A stretch of 64,000 nt of DNA from Flavobacteriia bacterium 40-80 (lineage in GTDB: Bacteria; Bacteroidota; Bacteroidia; Flavobacteriales_D; Crocinitomicaceae), in contig MKVF01000006.1 in NCBI GenBank assembly GCA_001899145.1, positions 372,001 to 436,000 of the forward strand. Reading direction: 5' to 3'. Position numbers and translations under genes: made by a program. Position 1 is the first letter of the stretch. Every line of letters starts with the position of its first letter. This document shows positions 45,353-54,097 of the stretch, one piece after another. A model generated the notes under the pieces. The model worked only from the letters and a program-made list of their open reading frames with translations, did no database searches and was not told the DNA's origin.

Positions 45353-45440
45353 GTATTTTCAAAGCAATTAGCGTGTCAGCAAAATTGTCAATACAGATGT
45401 TTGATTGGATGAAAGACCGGGAGTTAATCTCGGTCTTTTT
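45353..45440 (+). ncRNA. Candidate small RNA or lpxK leader
   Basis: About 88 nt lie between the TACATTTG box and a strong intrinsic terminator, with no reading frame of useful size. The terminator cannot belong to any plus-strand gene upstream, because the flanking gene is on the minus strand and is divergent. It may instead attenuate lpxK, whose start is 16 bp further on. No known RNA family is recognised. Confidence 0.35.
45412..45440 (+). terminator. Strong intrinsic terminator upstream of lpxK
   Basis: The 11-bp stem AAAGACCGGGA (45412-45422) with TCTCGGTCTTT (45428-45438) has a GTTAA loop and runs into Ts. It ends 16 bp before the lpxK ATG. Confidence 0.8.
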
Positions 45441-45455
45441 TTATACCTTTGATTC

Positions 45456-46487
45456 ATGAAACAGCTTCGGAAGTTACTCTTGCCTCTTAGCTTTATCTAT
45501 GGAAGTATCGTTGCTGTCCGTAATTTTCTTTACACATCAGGAATAAGAAAAAGATTCATTGTTCCCAGGAAAAGCATCGTTGTAGGGAATTTATCTGTTG
45601 GCGGAACGGGAAAAACGCCTCATGTCGCCTATCTCCTGAATCTATTATCAGCAGAAAAACTTAATATACAGGTGATCAGCCGCGGATACGGCAGAAAAAC
45701 CAAAGGATTTTCAGAAGTAAAAGAAACAGCTACTGCATTGAATGTCGGTGACGAGCCGCTCCTGCTCAAGAAACGTTTTCCATCCGCAAATGTGGCAGTG
45801 AGTGAAAGCAGAATTCACGGAATTGAGCAGACGCTCCTGAAAAATAATCCACAGGTTTTCCTGTTTGACGATGCCTTTCAGCACCTGAAAATCAAAGCGG
45901 AAGTGAATATCCTGCTCACGACTTTCAGTGAACCGTTCTTTAAGGATTTTGTATTACCTGCCGGCAATCTTCGGGAATTCTCCTGTGGAAAAAAAAGAGC
46001 GGATTTTGTCATCGTCACAAAATGCCCTGAAAACTTATCAGAAAAATCAAAAAAAGAATTCTGCAAAAAACTAAATCTCAAAAATAAAAACATCTTTTTT
46101 TCAAGGATTACTTATGGGCCTTTAACTCCTTTTAAATCTGCCAGTAAAGCTGCATTTGACAAAATTTTACTGGTTACGGGAATCGCCGACCCGGCACCTT
46201 TAGAAAAGCATCTTACGCATTCCGGTCAGGTCCTCTCTGTTCGATTTGCTGATCATCATAATTTTGAGCAGAAAGACCTTGAGGAGATTCATAAAAAATT
46301 TGATACTTTTGCACCGTACGGAAACGGCATTATTGTAACCACCGAAAAGGATTTTGTTCGCCTCTCTCAACCAGAATTCAGAGAACGGCTCCAGAGTTAT
46401 CCATGGTATTATCAGCCGATTGATGTCGTAATAAATGAAGAAGAACTATTTAAAACTAAAATATTAAATTATGTTAGAACAATTTAA
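45456..46487 (+). CDS. lpxK: Tetraacyldisaccharide 4'-kinase
   Basis: Phosphorylates the 4'-position of the lipid A disaccharide at the inner-membrane face. The 343-aa protein has an N-terminal membrane-anchoring helix (about residues 7-27) and the Walker A motif GNLSVGGTGKT (44-54). Further motifs are VISRGYGRKTKGF, DDAFQHLKI, PAGNLREF and the C-terminal TTEKDFVRL. It overlaps the purine nucleoside phosphorylase gene by 17 bp. A second lipid A gene, lpxH, lies in the same run of genes further right. Confidence 0.95.
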   Translation: MKQLRKLLLPLSFIYGSIVAVRNFLYTSGIRKRFIVPRKSIVVGNLSVGGTGKTPHVAYLLNLLSAEKLNIQVISRGYGRKTKGFSEVKETATALNVGDEPLLLKKRFPSANVAVSESRIHGIEQTLLKNNPQVFLFDDAFQHLKIKAEVNILLTTFSEPFFKDFVLPAGNLREFSCGKKRADFVIVTKCPENLSEKSKKEFCKKLNLKNKNIFFSRITYGPLTPFKSASKAAFDKILLVTGIADPAPLEKHLTHSGQVLSVRFADHHNFEQKDLEEIHKKFDTFAPYGNGIIVTTEKDFVRLSQPEFRERLQSYPWYYQPIDVVINEEELFKTKILNYVRTI

Positions 46488-47283
46488 GGAATCTGTAGCA
46501 TTTATCCAGTCTAAAACAAATGTAAAGCCAACGGTGGGCATCATTCTTGGTACAGGATTGGGCGGACTGGTAAAAGAAATTGAAATCATCGATGAAATTT
46601 CCTACGGAGACATTCCCCATTTTCCGGTTTCAACTGTGGAAAGCCACAAAGGGAAATTAATTTTCGGAAAACTTGGAGGAAAAGATGTTGTAGCAATGCA
46701 AGGCCGTTTCCACTATTACGAAGGCTACAATATGCAACAGGTAACCTACCCGGTTCGTGTGATGAAATTACTCGGTATTGAAAAATTGTTCGTTTCCAAT
46801 GCATCCGGAGGTGTTAACCCTGATTTCGAAGTAGGTGAAATCATGATACTGAATGATCATATCAATTTATTTCCCGCACATCCGTTAATTGGAAAAAACA
46901 TAGATGAATTAGGGCCTCGTTTCCCGGATATGTCAGAATCTTATTGTCCTAAAATGATTGACACGGCACTGTCAATCGCTAAAGAAAATGATATCAAAGT
47001 TTCTGTAGGAACTTATGTCGGATTAACAGGCCCGACACTGGAAACACCTGCAGAATATTATTATGTTCGTGCGATCGGTGGCGATGCAGTAGGCATGTCA
47101 ACTGTTCCGGAAATCATTGTTGCACGCCACATGGAAATTCCTGTTTTCGCTATTTCCATCATTACGGATCTGGGAGTTAAAGGGAAAATAAAGAAAGTAA
47201 GTTTACAGGATGTAATTGACGTTGCCAGCAGACAGGAACCGAAAATGACACTAATTATGCGGGAACTGATCACGAGAAGCTAG
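46471..47283 (+). CDS. Purine-nucleoside phosphorylase (trimeric class)
   Basis: Splits purine (deoxy)ribonucleosides with phosphate in purine salvage. The 270-aa protein has the phosphate-binding GTGLGGLV, SHKGKLIFG and the active-site segments MQGRFHYYEGY, SNASGGVNPDFEVGEIMIL, LTGPTLETPAEY and VGMSTVPEIIVARH. Size and motifs place it in the trimeric PNP/MTAP family rather than the hexameric DeoD family. The gene starts inside lpxK (17-bp overlap). Confidence 0.93.
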   Translation: MLEQFKESVAFIQSKTNVKPTVGIILGTGLGGLVKEIEIIDEISYGDIPHFPVSTVESHKGKLIFGKLGGKDVVAMQGRFHYYEGYNMQQVTYPVRVMKLLGIEKLFVSNASGGVNPDFEVGEIMILNDHINLFPAHPLIGKNIDELGPRFPDMSESYCPKMIDTALSIAKENDIKVSVGTYVGLTGPTLETPAEYYYVRAIGGDAVGMSTVPEIIVARHMEIPVFAISIITDLGVKGKIKKVSLQDVIDVASRQEPKMTLIMRELITRS

Positions 47284-47349
47284 AGAATAGACGCTGAATT
47301 CTGGTATCCGGGAGCGAAGCGGTTCTAAATATAAAATATATCATAGAGA

Positions 47350-48804
47350 ATGTCTGTAAATAACAAATATGAAGCAGTAATCGGTTTGGAAGTGCATGCA
47401 CAAATGCTCACCAAAACCAAAGCTTATTCAAACGATATCAATGAATACGGAGCGAATCCGAACACAAACGTCAGTGTAATTTCACTTGGACATCCCGGCA
47501 CACTTCCGGTGATGAATAAAAAAACAATTGAATATGCCATTCGCCTGGGGCTGGCATGTGAAAGCAATATAGCTCCTTATCAGTATTTTGCACGTAAAAA
47601 TTATTTCTATCCCGATCTTCCGAAAGGTTACCAGATAACTCAGGATAAAACACCGATCTGTACAGGCGGGCATATTTTCATCAAAACAGATGACGGAAAT
47701 GAAAAAGAGATCGGTATCACCCGTATCCACATGGAAGAAGATGCCGGAAAAAGCATTCACGATGTGGATGTTTACGATACGCTTGTGGATTTAAACCGTG
47801 CTGGAACACCTCTTCTGGAAATCGTTTCAGAGCCGGATCTCAAAACTTCTCAGGAGGCGTACAACTACCTGACAGAAGTCCGTAAATTACTCCGCTATCT
47901 GGACATCTGCGACGGAAATATGGAAGAAGGTTCTATGCGATGTGACGCGAACGTTTCCGTGATGCTGAAAGGCTCAAAAGTATTCGGAACAAAAGTAGAA
48001 GTAAAAAATATGAACTCCATCCGGAATGTTCAACGCGCCATTGAATTTGAAATCAGCCGCCAGATTGAACAGATCGAAAAAGGAGAAGCGATTGCTCAGG
48101 AAACAAGAGGTTTTGATGCCTTAAAAGGAATTACAATTTCACAGCGTACAAAAGAAGCGGCGAATGATTACCGTTACTTTCCTGAACCGGATTTACAGCC
48201 AATTACTGTTTCCAAAGAGCAAATTGAAACCGTTCGTGAAACAATGCCTGCATTACCACGGGATTTGTTCTTCAAATACATCAATGAATTGGGCTTATCC
48301 TCGTATGACGCTCAAGTCCTTACAGACACTAAATCCATCGCTTTGTATTTCGAAGAAGTCATTCAGACGACAAAAAATTACAAAGGTGCTGCCAATTTCG
48401 TTATGGGTGACGTGAAGTCATTCCTGAACAATCGCAGCATCGAGATCGAAGACTTCCCTATTCCGGCAAAACATATTGGACTGTTAGTCAATATCATCGA
48501 TGAAGGAAAAGTTTCTACTTCCGCAGCATCACAAAAGCTGTTTCCGCTGATGGTAGAAAATCCTGCTGTTGAGCCGTTAACACTGGCAGAACAAAATAAT
48601 TTAATCCAGGAATCGGATGAAAACAGCCTGATCACTTACATTCAGCAGGTTATTAATGAAAACCCGGTGGAAACGGAGCGTTACAAAAACGGCGAAAAAC
48701 AACTGTTAGGGCTTTTCATGGGCAAGCTGATGAAGGTTTCCGGAGGCAAAGCCGATCCGAAGCTGGCAAATCAACTTTTAAGAACAACATTAGACAATTT
48801 ATAA
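47350..48804 (+). CDS. gatB: Aspartyl/glutamyl-tRNA amidotransferase subunit B
   Basis: The kinase-like subunit of GatCAB, which converts Glu-tRNA-Gln (and Asp-tRNA-Asn) to the amide form. The 484-aa protein has YEAVIGLEVHAQM, GHPGTLPVMNK, the metal/ATP region YFYPDLPKGYQITQ, RIHMEEDAGKS, MRCDANVSV and VEVKNMNS. The C-terminal YqeY-like tail domain (about 330-484) is complete. Its stop overlaps the start of the first TlpA-like gene (TAATG at 48802-48806). Confidence 0.96.
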   Translation: MSVNNKYEAVIGLEVHAQMLTKTKAYSNDINEYGANPNTNVSVISLGHPGTLPVMNKKTIEYAIRLGLACESNIAPYQYFARKNYFYPDLPKGYQITQDKTPICTGGHIFIKTDDGNEKEIGITRIHMEEDAGKSIHDVDVYDTLVDLNRAGTPLLEIVSEPDLKTSQEAYNYLTEVRKLLRYLDICDGNMEEGSMRCDANVSVMLKGSKVFGTKVEVKNMNSIRNVQRAIEFEISRQIEQIEKGEAIAQETRGFDALKGITISQRTKEAANDYRYFPEPDLQPITVSKEQIETVRETMPALPRDLFFKYINELGLSSYDAQVLTDTKSIALYFEEVIQTTKNYKGAANFVMGDVKSFLNNRSIEIEDFPIPAKHIGLLVNIIDEGKVSTSAASQKLFPLMVENPAVEPLTLAEQNNLIQESDENSLITYIQQVINENPVETERYKNGEKQLLGLFMGKLMKVSGGKADPKLANQLLRTTLDNL

Positions 48805-50000
48805 TGAAATACTTCCTTGCATTACTTTTAACGGGATTTCTTTTGTCCTGCTCCTCTGACAAAGAACAGGAGTCAGTGGAAACAAACAATGCCTTAAAAG
48901 ATAAAAAAGCGAATGTCTGGATCAGCGGGACAATCAAAAATGCACATTCCGTAAATATCAAGCTTATCGCTTCCTTACAGCAGGGAATTGTCACTTTGGG
49001 AGAAACCACTACGGACGAAAAAGGAAATTTCAAACTGGAAGGAGCTATCAACGGTTTCGGTATCTACCAGCTCCAGTTTGACAACTCACAGAGCAAAGTG
49101 CTCCCGCTTCCGCTGAACGTCAACGATAAGCTGAACATCTCAGGTGGATACACAACCATTGAGCGGCTTCCGGAGCTTTCCGGGACAGACTGGGCAGCTA
49201 CAGTAACGGAATTCTTCGTTCATTTCAATGATTTTGCGAAAGTACAGGAACCTGTTGTAGCGGATAACGGCCTGACCAATGAACAGAAAATGGAAAAACT
49301 GTTCCAACTCAGAAAGCCGCTGGATGAATTCGCAAGAAAAGCGATCACCAAAAATCCTTCCAGCGAAGCAAACATCCTGTTTTCAACGACATTGACACCT
49401 GCTATGGGATACCAGTACTGGGATTCAACGAACCTGGAACCGCTTCGCCTGATGGCAGCAGCTTACCAGGAAACGTATGCTGATTCGCCTTTCGGAGCAT
49501 CTGCTGCAAGACAATATGCACAAATCGCAAAAGGATTCGAGGAGTATAAGGAATATACAAAAAACGGAGGTGGAGCTAAAACTTCAGGAGAAAAAGCGCC
49601 GGAAATTGCATTGCCGAATCCAAATGGAAAAGTTATGAGACTGTCCGAGCTGAGAGGAAAATATGTATTGGTTGATTTCTGGGCATCCTGGTGTGGCCCG
49701 TGCCGTAAAGAAAATCCGAATGTTGTGAAAATGTATGACAAATACCGCGCAAAAGGGTTTGAGATTTTCAGCGTTTCCCTGGATAAGGATTTAGAATCAT
49801 GGAAAAGAGCCATCGCCTCAGACAACCTGAAATGGCAATATCACGTCAGTGATTTAAAACAATGGGATTCTTCCGTGATTCCGCTGTACGGAATAGAAAG
49901 CATACCTTTCACGATTTTACTGAATCCGAAAGGAGAAGTTCTTGCCGTAAATCTCCGCGGTGCACAATTGGAACAGAAATTGAGTGAAATTTTTAAATAA
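48804..50000 (+). CDS. TlpA-family thiol-disulfide oxidoreductase lipoprotein with DUF4369-like domain (1)
   Basis: An exported redox protein of 398 aa. The lipobox LLSC gives Cys16. Residues about 35-130 form the DUF4369-like beta domain (ISGTIKNAHSVNIKLIAS), followed by a helical linker. A thioredoxin-like domain (about 265-398) has the redox pair Cys297-Gly-Pro-Cys300 in FWASWCGPCRKENPNV and the cis-Pro region SIPFTILLNPKG. It starts on the last base of gatB. A paralogue of the same build follows 10 bp downstream. Confidence 0.92.
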   Translation: MKYFLALLLTGFLLSCSSDKEQESVETNNALKDKKANVWISGTIKNAHSVNIKLIASLQQGIVTLGETTTDEKGNFKLEGAINGFGIYQLQFDNSQSKVLPLPLNVNDKLNISGGYTTIERLPELSGTDWAATVTEFFVHFNDFAKVQEPVVADNGLTNEQKMEKLFQLRKPLDEFARKAITKNPSSEANILFSTTLTPAMGYQYWDSTNLEPLRLMAAAYQETYADSPFGASAARQYAQIAKGFEEYKEYTKNGGGAKTSGEKAPEIALPNPNGKVMRLSELRGKYVLVDFWASWCGPCRKENPNVVKMYDKYRAKGFEIFSVSLDKDLESWKRAIASDNLKWQYHVSDLKQWDSSVIPLYGIESIPFTILLNPKGEVLAVNLRGAQLEQKLSEIFK

Positions 50001-50010
50001 TTAGAAAAAT

Positions 50011-51123
50011 ATGAGACATTTAATAATCATTGGATTGTCCTTTTTAGCTGTTTCAGCATGGGCGCAGAATAAAGTAAAAGCGACGATTTCGGGAAATATT
50101 TTTAATCTGAGTACTGTGGATTCCGTTAAATTAGTGCAGCAAAAAAATCTGGGCTTTACCACTTTCGGCGCTGCAAGGCTTCAGAAAAACGGAGATTTTA
50201 AAATGCAGCTGGAACTTCCGAATGAAGACTATTATGTATTGCTGGTAGGTGAAAAGCCGATCAGCCTGGTGATCCGTGAAAACAGCTCTATCCAGATATA
50301 CGGTGACGGAAAACAGCTGGATCAGCACGTAAACATCGTTAATTCTGACGAGAGCAATGAGCTGAACCAGTTTTTAAGAGAAATGAACATCTATCTTGCA
50401 AAACGTGATTCCGCAACTGCTTATTTACAGCAAAATCCACAGCTGGCACAAAGTATTAATCAGTCTTTCAATCCTGTTTACAATAACTTTCAGGGATACA
50501 AATCCAATTTCCTGAGAGAGAATGCCAACAACGCCAGTCAGATTGCAGCCATTCAGGTGACGGATGTGGAGCGTGAATTCGCCCAATATGAAAATATTGT
50601 TCTGAACCTGGAGCGTGTGTTTCCTAAATCACCGACCGTTGCTGCCGTAAAAAAAGAATACGAGACACAGAAAATTGCCAATCAGAAAAGAGAAATGCTT
50701 GCTCCGGGAAACATAGCTCCTGATTTTACGCAACAAAAACCGGACGGAACGCCGATGAAGCTTTCCGATTTAAGAGGAAAGGTTGTTCTGCTGGACTTCT
50801 GGGCATCCTGGTGCGGACCTTGCCGTAAAGAAAATCCGAATGTCGTAGCGAACTATAACAAGTATAAAGACAAAGGATTTACTGTGATGAGTGTTTCATT
50901 AGACCGTGACAAAAGCTCATGGTTGGCTGCGATCGAAAAAGACGGGCTGATCTGGCCGAATCATGTCAGTGATTTGAAACAATGGTCGAACGAAGTTGCA
51001 AAACAATACAATGTCAGCGGAATTCCTTTTACAGTTCTTCTTGATCAGGAAGGAAAAGTCATTGCTACCAACGTTCGGGGCGGCGATCTGGAAATGTATT
51101 TACAACGGATTTTCGGATTCTGA
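50011..51123 (+). CDS. TlpA-family thiol-disulfide oxidoreductase with DUF4369-like domain (2)
   Basis: A tandem paralogue of the gene before it, 370 aa. It has a cleavable signal peptide (MRHLIIIGLSFLAVSAWAQ) rather than a lipobox, so it should be soluble in the periplasm. The N-terminal beta domain (about 22-110) and linker resemble the first copy. The thioredoxin part (about 235-370) has Cys268-Gly-Pro-Cys271 and SGIPFTVLLDQEG. The pair shares the runs FWASWCGPCRKENPNVV and HVSDLKQW. lpxH follows 2 bp downstream. Confidence 0.92.
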   Translation: MRHLIIIGLSFLAVSAWAQNKVKATISGNIFNLSTVDSVKLVQQKNLGFTTFGAARLQKNGDFKMQLELPNEDYYVLLVGEKPISLVIRENSSIQIYGDGKQLDQHVNIVNSDESNELNQFLREMNIYLAKRDSATAYLQQNPQLAQSINQSFNPVYNNFQGYKSNFLRENANNASQIAAIQVTDVEREFAQYENIVLNLERVFPKSPTVAAVKKEYETQKIANQKREMLAPGNIAPDFTQQKPDGTPMKLSDLRGKVVLLDFWASWCGPCRKENPNVVANYNKYKDKGFTVMSVSLDRDKSSWLAAIEKDGLIWPNHVSDLKQWSNEVAKQYNVSGIPFTVLLDQEGKVIATNVRGGDLEMYLQRIFGF

Positions 51124-51125
51124 AA

Positions 51126-51929
51126 GTGAGCAGCGGACAAAAGAAAATATACTTTCTCTCCGATTTTCACTTTGGCGCACCGACTAAGGAAATAAGCCGG
51201 GAACGGGAATTGCAGGTATGCTCCTTACTGGATCATATAAAAGAATCCTGCCGGGAACTTTATCTGGTTGGAGATGTTTTTGATTTCTGGTTTGAATACA
51301 AAACGGCTGTTCCGCGCGGTTATGTGCGTTTCCTGGCGAAAATCGCTGAATTTACAGACAGTGGTATTCCCGTAAAATGGTTTACCGGGAATCACGATAT
51401 GTGGATCTTTGATTATCTCCCGGAAGAATTAGGTGTACAGTTGTACCGGAAACCGATAGAAGCGGAATATTTCGGACACACCTTACTGATCGGTCATGGC
51501 GACGGGCTTGGTCCCGGAGATGTCAAATATAAATTATTGAAGAAAATATTCGCATCGAAAACCTGTCAGTGGCTGTTTGCCCGTTTACATCCCAATTTTG
51601 GCATCGGGCTGGCCAACTGGTCTTCTTATAAAAGCCGTAAATCTACCGGAACTTCAGACCGCATTTTCCTGGGAAAAGAAGACGAATGGCTGTATCAGTA
51701 CTGCCTGCGGAAAGAAGATCAGAAGCACCACGATTTCTATATTTTCGGACATCGTCATCTGCCGTTAAAGTTAGCCATCGGCAGCACTTCCACTTACTTT
51801 AACCTGGGAGAATGGCTGCATTATAATACCTTTGGAATTCTCGACGAAAACGGATTTCAGCTGGTACAATGGAAGGAACAGCAAATCATTCCTTTTGATC
51901 ACAAAATCATTCAGAACGATGAAATATAA
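51126..51929 (+). CDS. lpxH: UDP-2,3-diacylglucosamine diphosphatase
   Basis: Cleaves UDP-2,3-diacylglucosamine to lipid X in lipid A synthesis, on the inner membrane. It is a calcineurin-like phosphoesterase of 267 aa starting with GTG at 51126. Metal motifs are SDFHFG (Asp13, His15), GDVFDFW, GNHDMW, GHGDGLGPGD and FGHRH. The Bacteroidota-type enzyme is slightly longer than the E. coli one. It begins 2 bp after the second TlpA gene and overlaps the nitroreductase start by 11 bp, so all belong to one operon. Confidence 0.92.
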   Translation: MSSGQKKIYFLSDFHFGAPTKEISRERELQVCSLLDHIKESCRELYLVGDVFDFWFEYKTAVPRGYVRFLAKIAEFTDSGIPVKWFTGNHDMWIFDYLPEELGVQLYRKPIEAEYFGHTLLIGHGDGLGPGDVKYKLLKKIFASKTCQWLFARLHPNFGIGLANWSSYKSRKSTGTSDRIFLGKEDEWLYQYCLRKEDQKHHDFYIFGHRHLPLKLAIGSTSTYFNLGEWLHYNTFGILDENGFQLVQWKEQQIIPFDHKIIQNDEI

Positions 51930-52503
51930 TTTATCAGAAATCACCGATTTAATCAAGGACAGAAGAACCATCTATCCGGAACAATACACGTCACGTCAGG
52001 TACAAAAAGAACAGGTTGAAAAAATACTGAACAATGCAATCTGGGCTCCTACTCACGGGAATACGCAACCGTGGAGGTTTCAGGTGTTCATGAGTGAAGA
52101 AAGCCGCGAGGAGCTGAGCAGACTGTTAGGAACATTATATGTGGAAAAAATCCCGTCGGAAAAGCAGAACAGCATGAAGCTGGCAAAAATTATCAGTCGT
52201 CCGTTAAAATCGTCTGTGGTAGTTGCGATTATAATGAAGCGCGATGAAACAGAAAAAATCGCCGAGATCGAAGAAATTGAAGCTGTTGCCTGTGCGGTGC
52301 AGAATATGCATTTGACATGTACTGCTTACGGAATCGGCGGGTTCTGGGCAACTCCAAAGATGATTAATTTTACAGAGTTCAAAGATTTTTTGAAAATCGG
52401 TGAAAAAGATAAGTGCTTAGGGCTTTTCTACATGGGATATCCGGACATCGAATGGCCGAAAGCCCACCGAAAACCATTGGAGTACGTAACGGAATGGAAG
52501 TAA
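51919..52503 (+). CDS. Nitroreductase family protein
   Basis: An FMN-dependent oxidoreductase of 194 aa from the ATG at 51919, which overlaps the lpxH stop by 11 bp. The longer frame from 51832 lies wholly in lpxH and is rejected. Family features are the N-terminal RRTIYPEQYTSRQV (FMN phosphate contacts), NNAIWAPTHGNTQPWRF, AVQNMHLTCTAYGIGGFW and the C-terminal LGLFYMGYPD. The substrate is not evident. Confidence 0.9.
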   Translation: MKYNLSEITDLIKDRRTIYPEQYTSRQVQKEQVEKILNNAIWAPTHGNTQPWRFQVFMSEESREELSRLLGTLYVEKIPSEKQNSMKLAKIISRPLKSSVVVAIIMKRDETEKIAEIEEIEAVACAVQNMHLTCTAYGIGGFWATPKMINFTEFKDFLKIGEKDKCLGLFYMGYPDIEWPKAHRKPLEYVTEWK

Positions 52504-52532
52504 AAGCTGCCTGAGAGAAAGATCTCTTCTGG

Positions 52533-52781
52533 TCACATACCGTTTTCCTTATCCCTTTTCCGCTTATAGGAACCTTCTGTAAAGGAAGCCACAAGATAGC
52601 CGAACAGCATCGCTCCGAGAATTAAAACCGTCAGCGGAATATTAATGGTAATAAAAATCAGGCTGAACGGTATCGTTACCCAATTTGCAATAGCAAAAAC
52701 AACTATTAAAACCAGCAGACAGATCCCCAAAATAAATTTGGTTTTCTGCATCGGAGATTTACGTTCCCAAAAATCTGACAT
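52533..52781 (-). CDS. LapA-domain small membrane protein
   Basis: An 82-aa protein with two hydrophobic helices (about residues 14-33 and 41-63) in the LapA/DUF1049 pattern: LIVVFAIANWVTIPFSLIF followed by INIPLTVLILGAMLFGYL and a charged tail (YKRKRDKENG). The tail probably faces the cytoplasm. It stands alone on the minus strand between the nitroreductase and gcvT. Family members are linked to membrane or LPS assembly, but no role can be shown here. Confidence 0.78.
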   Translation of the reverse strand: MSDFWERKSPMQKTKFILGICLLVLIVVFAIANWVTIPFSLIFITINIPLTVLILGAMLFGYLVASFTEGSYKRKRDKENGM

Positions 52782-52942
52782 ACTACTAAAATTAATTAAT
52801 AATCATAAATTTAATAGAAATCTGATTATCCGAAAATGATTTTACAAATAGTTTTTCAATTACAGGGCGTAATTACCTTATTTTAGGAAAAAATATGTAG
52901 TTTTGCTCCACTTAAAAAATCAAAATTAAAAGCTAAAAAACG

Positions 52943-54025
52943 ATGAAAAAAACTGCATTATTCGACACTCACGTTGCTTTGGGAGCAAAAATAGTTCCTT
53001 TTGCAGGTTTTGAGATGCCGGTTCAATATGAAGGTGTGAATGCTGAGCACGAAGCGGTAAGACAAGGTGTTGGTGTTTTTGATGTTTCTCACATGGGAGA
53101 ATTTTTCCTGAGAGGAGAAAAAGCACTGGACCTGATCCAGAAAGTGACGACGAATGATGCCAGCAAAATTGATATCGGAAAAGCGCAATACACGTGCATG
53201 CCTAACGGTAAAGGCGGAATTGTGGATGATCTGATCGTTTATCGTTTAGCAGAGCAGGAATATTTTCTGGTAGTAAACGCTTCCAATATTGAAAAAGACT
53301 GGAACTGGATCAAAGAACATAATGTTTTCGGAGTTGAAATGACCAATGCTTCCGATGAATATTCTCTTTTAGCTGTTCAGGGTCCGAAAACAATTGAAGC
53401 AACTCAATCATTGACAAACGTGGATTTATCAGCTATCAAACCTTTCAGCTTTGTTGAGGGAACATTTGCAGGTTGTGAAAACGTTATCATTTCTGCGACA
53501 GGCTATACCGGAAGCGGTGGTTTTGAGCTTTACTGCAAGAATGAATCCGTAAAGAAAATCTGGGATGCTCTTTTTGAAGCGGGAAAAGCACAGAATATTC
53601 AGCCTATAGGACTGGCAGCACGTGATACATTACGCCTGGAAATGGGATTCTGCCTGTACGGTAACGACATCGACGATACAACTTCTCCGATCGAAGCAGG
53701 TTTGGGATGGGTAACAAAATTCACAAAAGATTTTGTTGATGCCGACTTACTGCAAAAACAAAAAGAAGAAGGTGTTTCCAGAAAACTAGTCGCTTTCGAA
53801 CTGATCGACAGAGGTATTCCGCGCCATGATTATGAAATAGTGAATGAGAACGGCAGCGTGATCGGTAAAGTAACTTCCGGTACAATGTCTCCAAGCCTGA
53901 AAAAAGGAATCGGTTTAGGATATGTTTCTTCCGATAAGGCAGCATTAGACAGTGAAATTTTCATTTCCATCCGTGACAAAGGTGTAAAAGCAAAGGTGGT
54001 AAAATTACCTTTTTATAAAGCATAA
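52943..54025 (+). CDS. gcvT: Aminomethyltransferase (glycine cleavage T protein)
   Basis: Transfers the methylene group from the aminomethyl-lipoyl H protein to tetrahydrofolate and releases ammonia. The 360-aa protein shows the folate-binding core: [51 protein letters not shown] and [18 protein letters not shown]. The C-terminal barrel has IPRHDYEIV and [16 protein letters not shown]. The other glycine-cleavage genes are not adjacent. It ends at a bidirectional terminator. Confidence 0.96.
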   Translation: MKKTALFDTHVALGAKIVPFAGFEMPVQYEGVNAEHEAVRQGVGVFDVSHMGEFFLRGEKALDLIQKVTTNDASKIDIGKAQYTCMPNGKGGIVDDLIVYRLAEQEYFLVVNASNIEKDWNWIKEHNVFGVEMTNASDEYSLLAVQGPKTIEATQSLTNVDLSAIKPFSFVEGTFAGCENVIISATGYTGSGGFELYCKNESVKKIWDALFEAGKAQNIQPIGLAARDTLRLEMGFCLYGNDIDDTTSPIEAGLGWVTKFTKDFVDADLLQKQKEEGVSRKLVAFELIDRGIPRHDYEIVNENGSVIGKVTSGTMSPSLKKGIGLGYVSSDKAALDSEIFISIRDKGVKAKVVKLPFYKA

Positions 54026-54044
54026 TAACATTCATCAATATATT

Positions 54045-54075
54045 AAAAAATCCACTCAAATTGAGTGGATTTTTT
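54045..54075. terminator. Bidirectional terminator between gcvT and the M61 peptidase gene
   Basis: A perfect 15-bp inverted repeat (AAAAAATCCACTCAA and its complement around a central A) gives a hairpin with T runs on both strands. It serves both convergent genes. Confidence 0.85.
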
Positions 54076-54097
54076 AATTATAACCGGCTAGACACTC

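Larger units (their letters stand above)
45154..45455. other. Intergenic region with promoter-like box and orphan terminator
   Basis: This 302-bp AT-rich stretch lies between two divergent genes. Its right part holds TACATTTG (45341-45348) and a strong hairpin terminator (45412-45440) on the plus strand, treated below as a possible small RNA. Nothing else is recognised. Confidence 0.5.
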
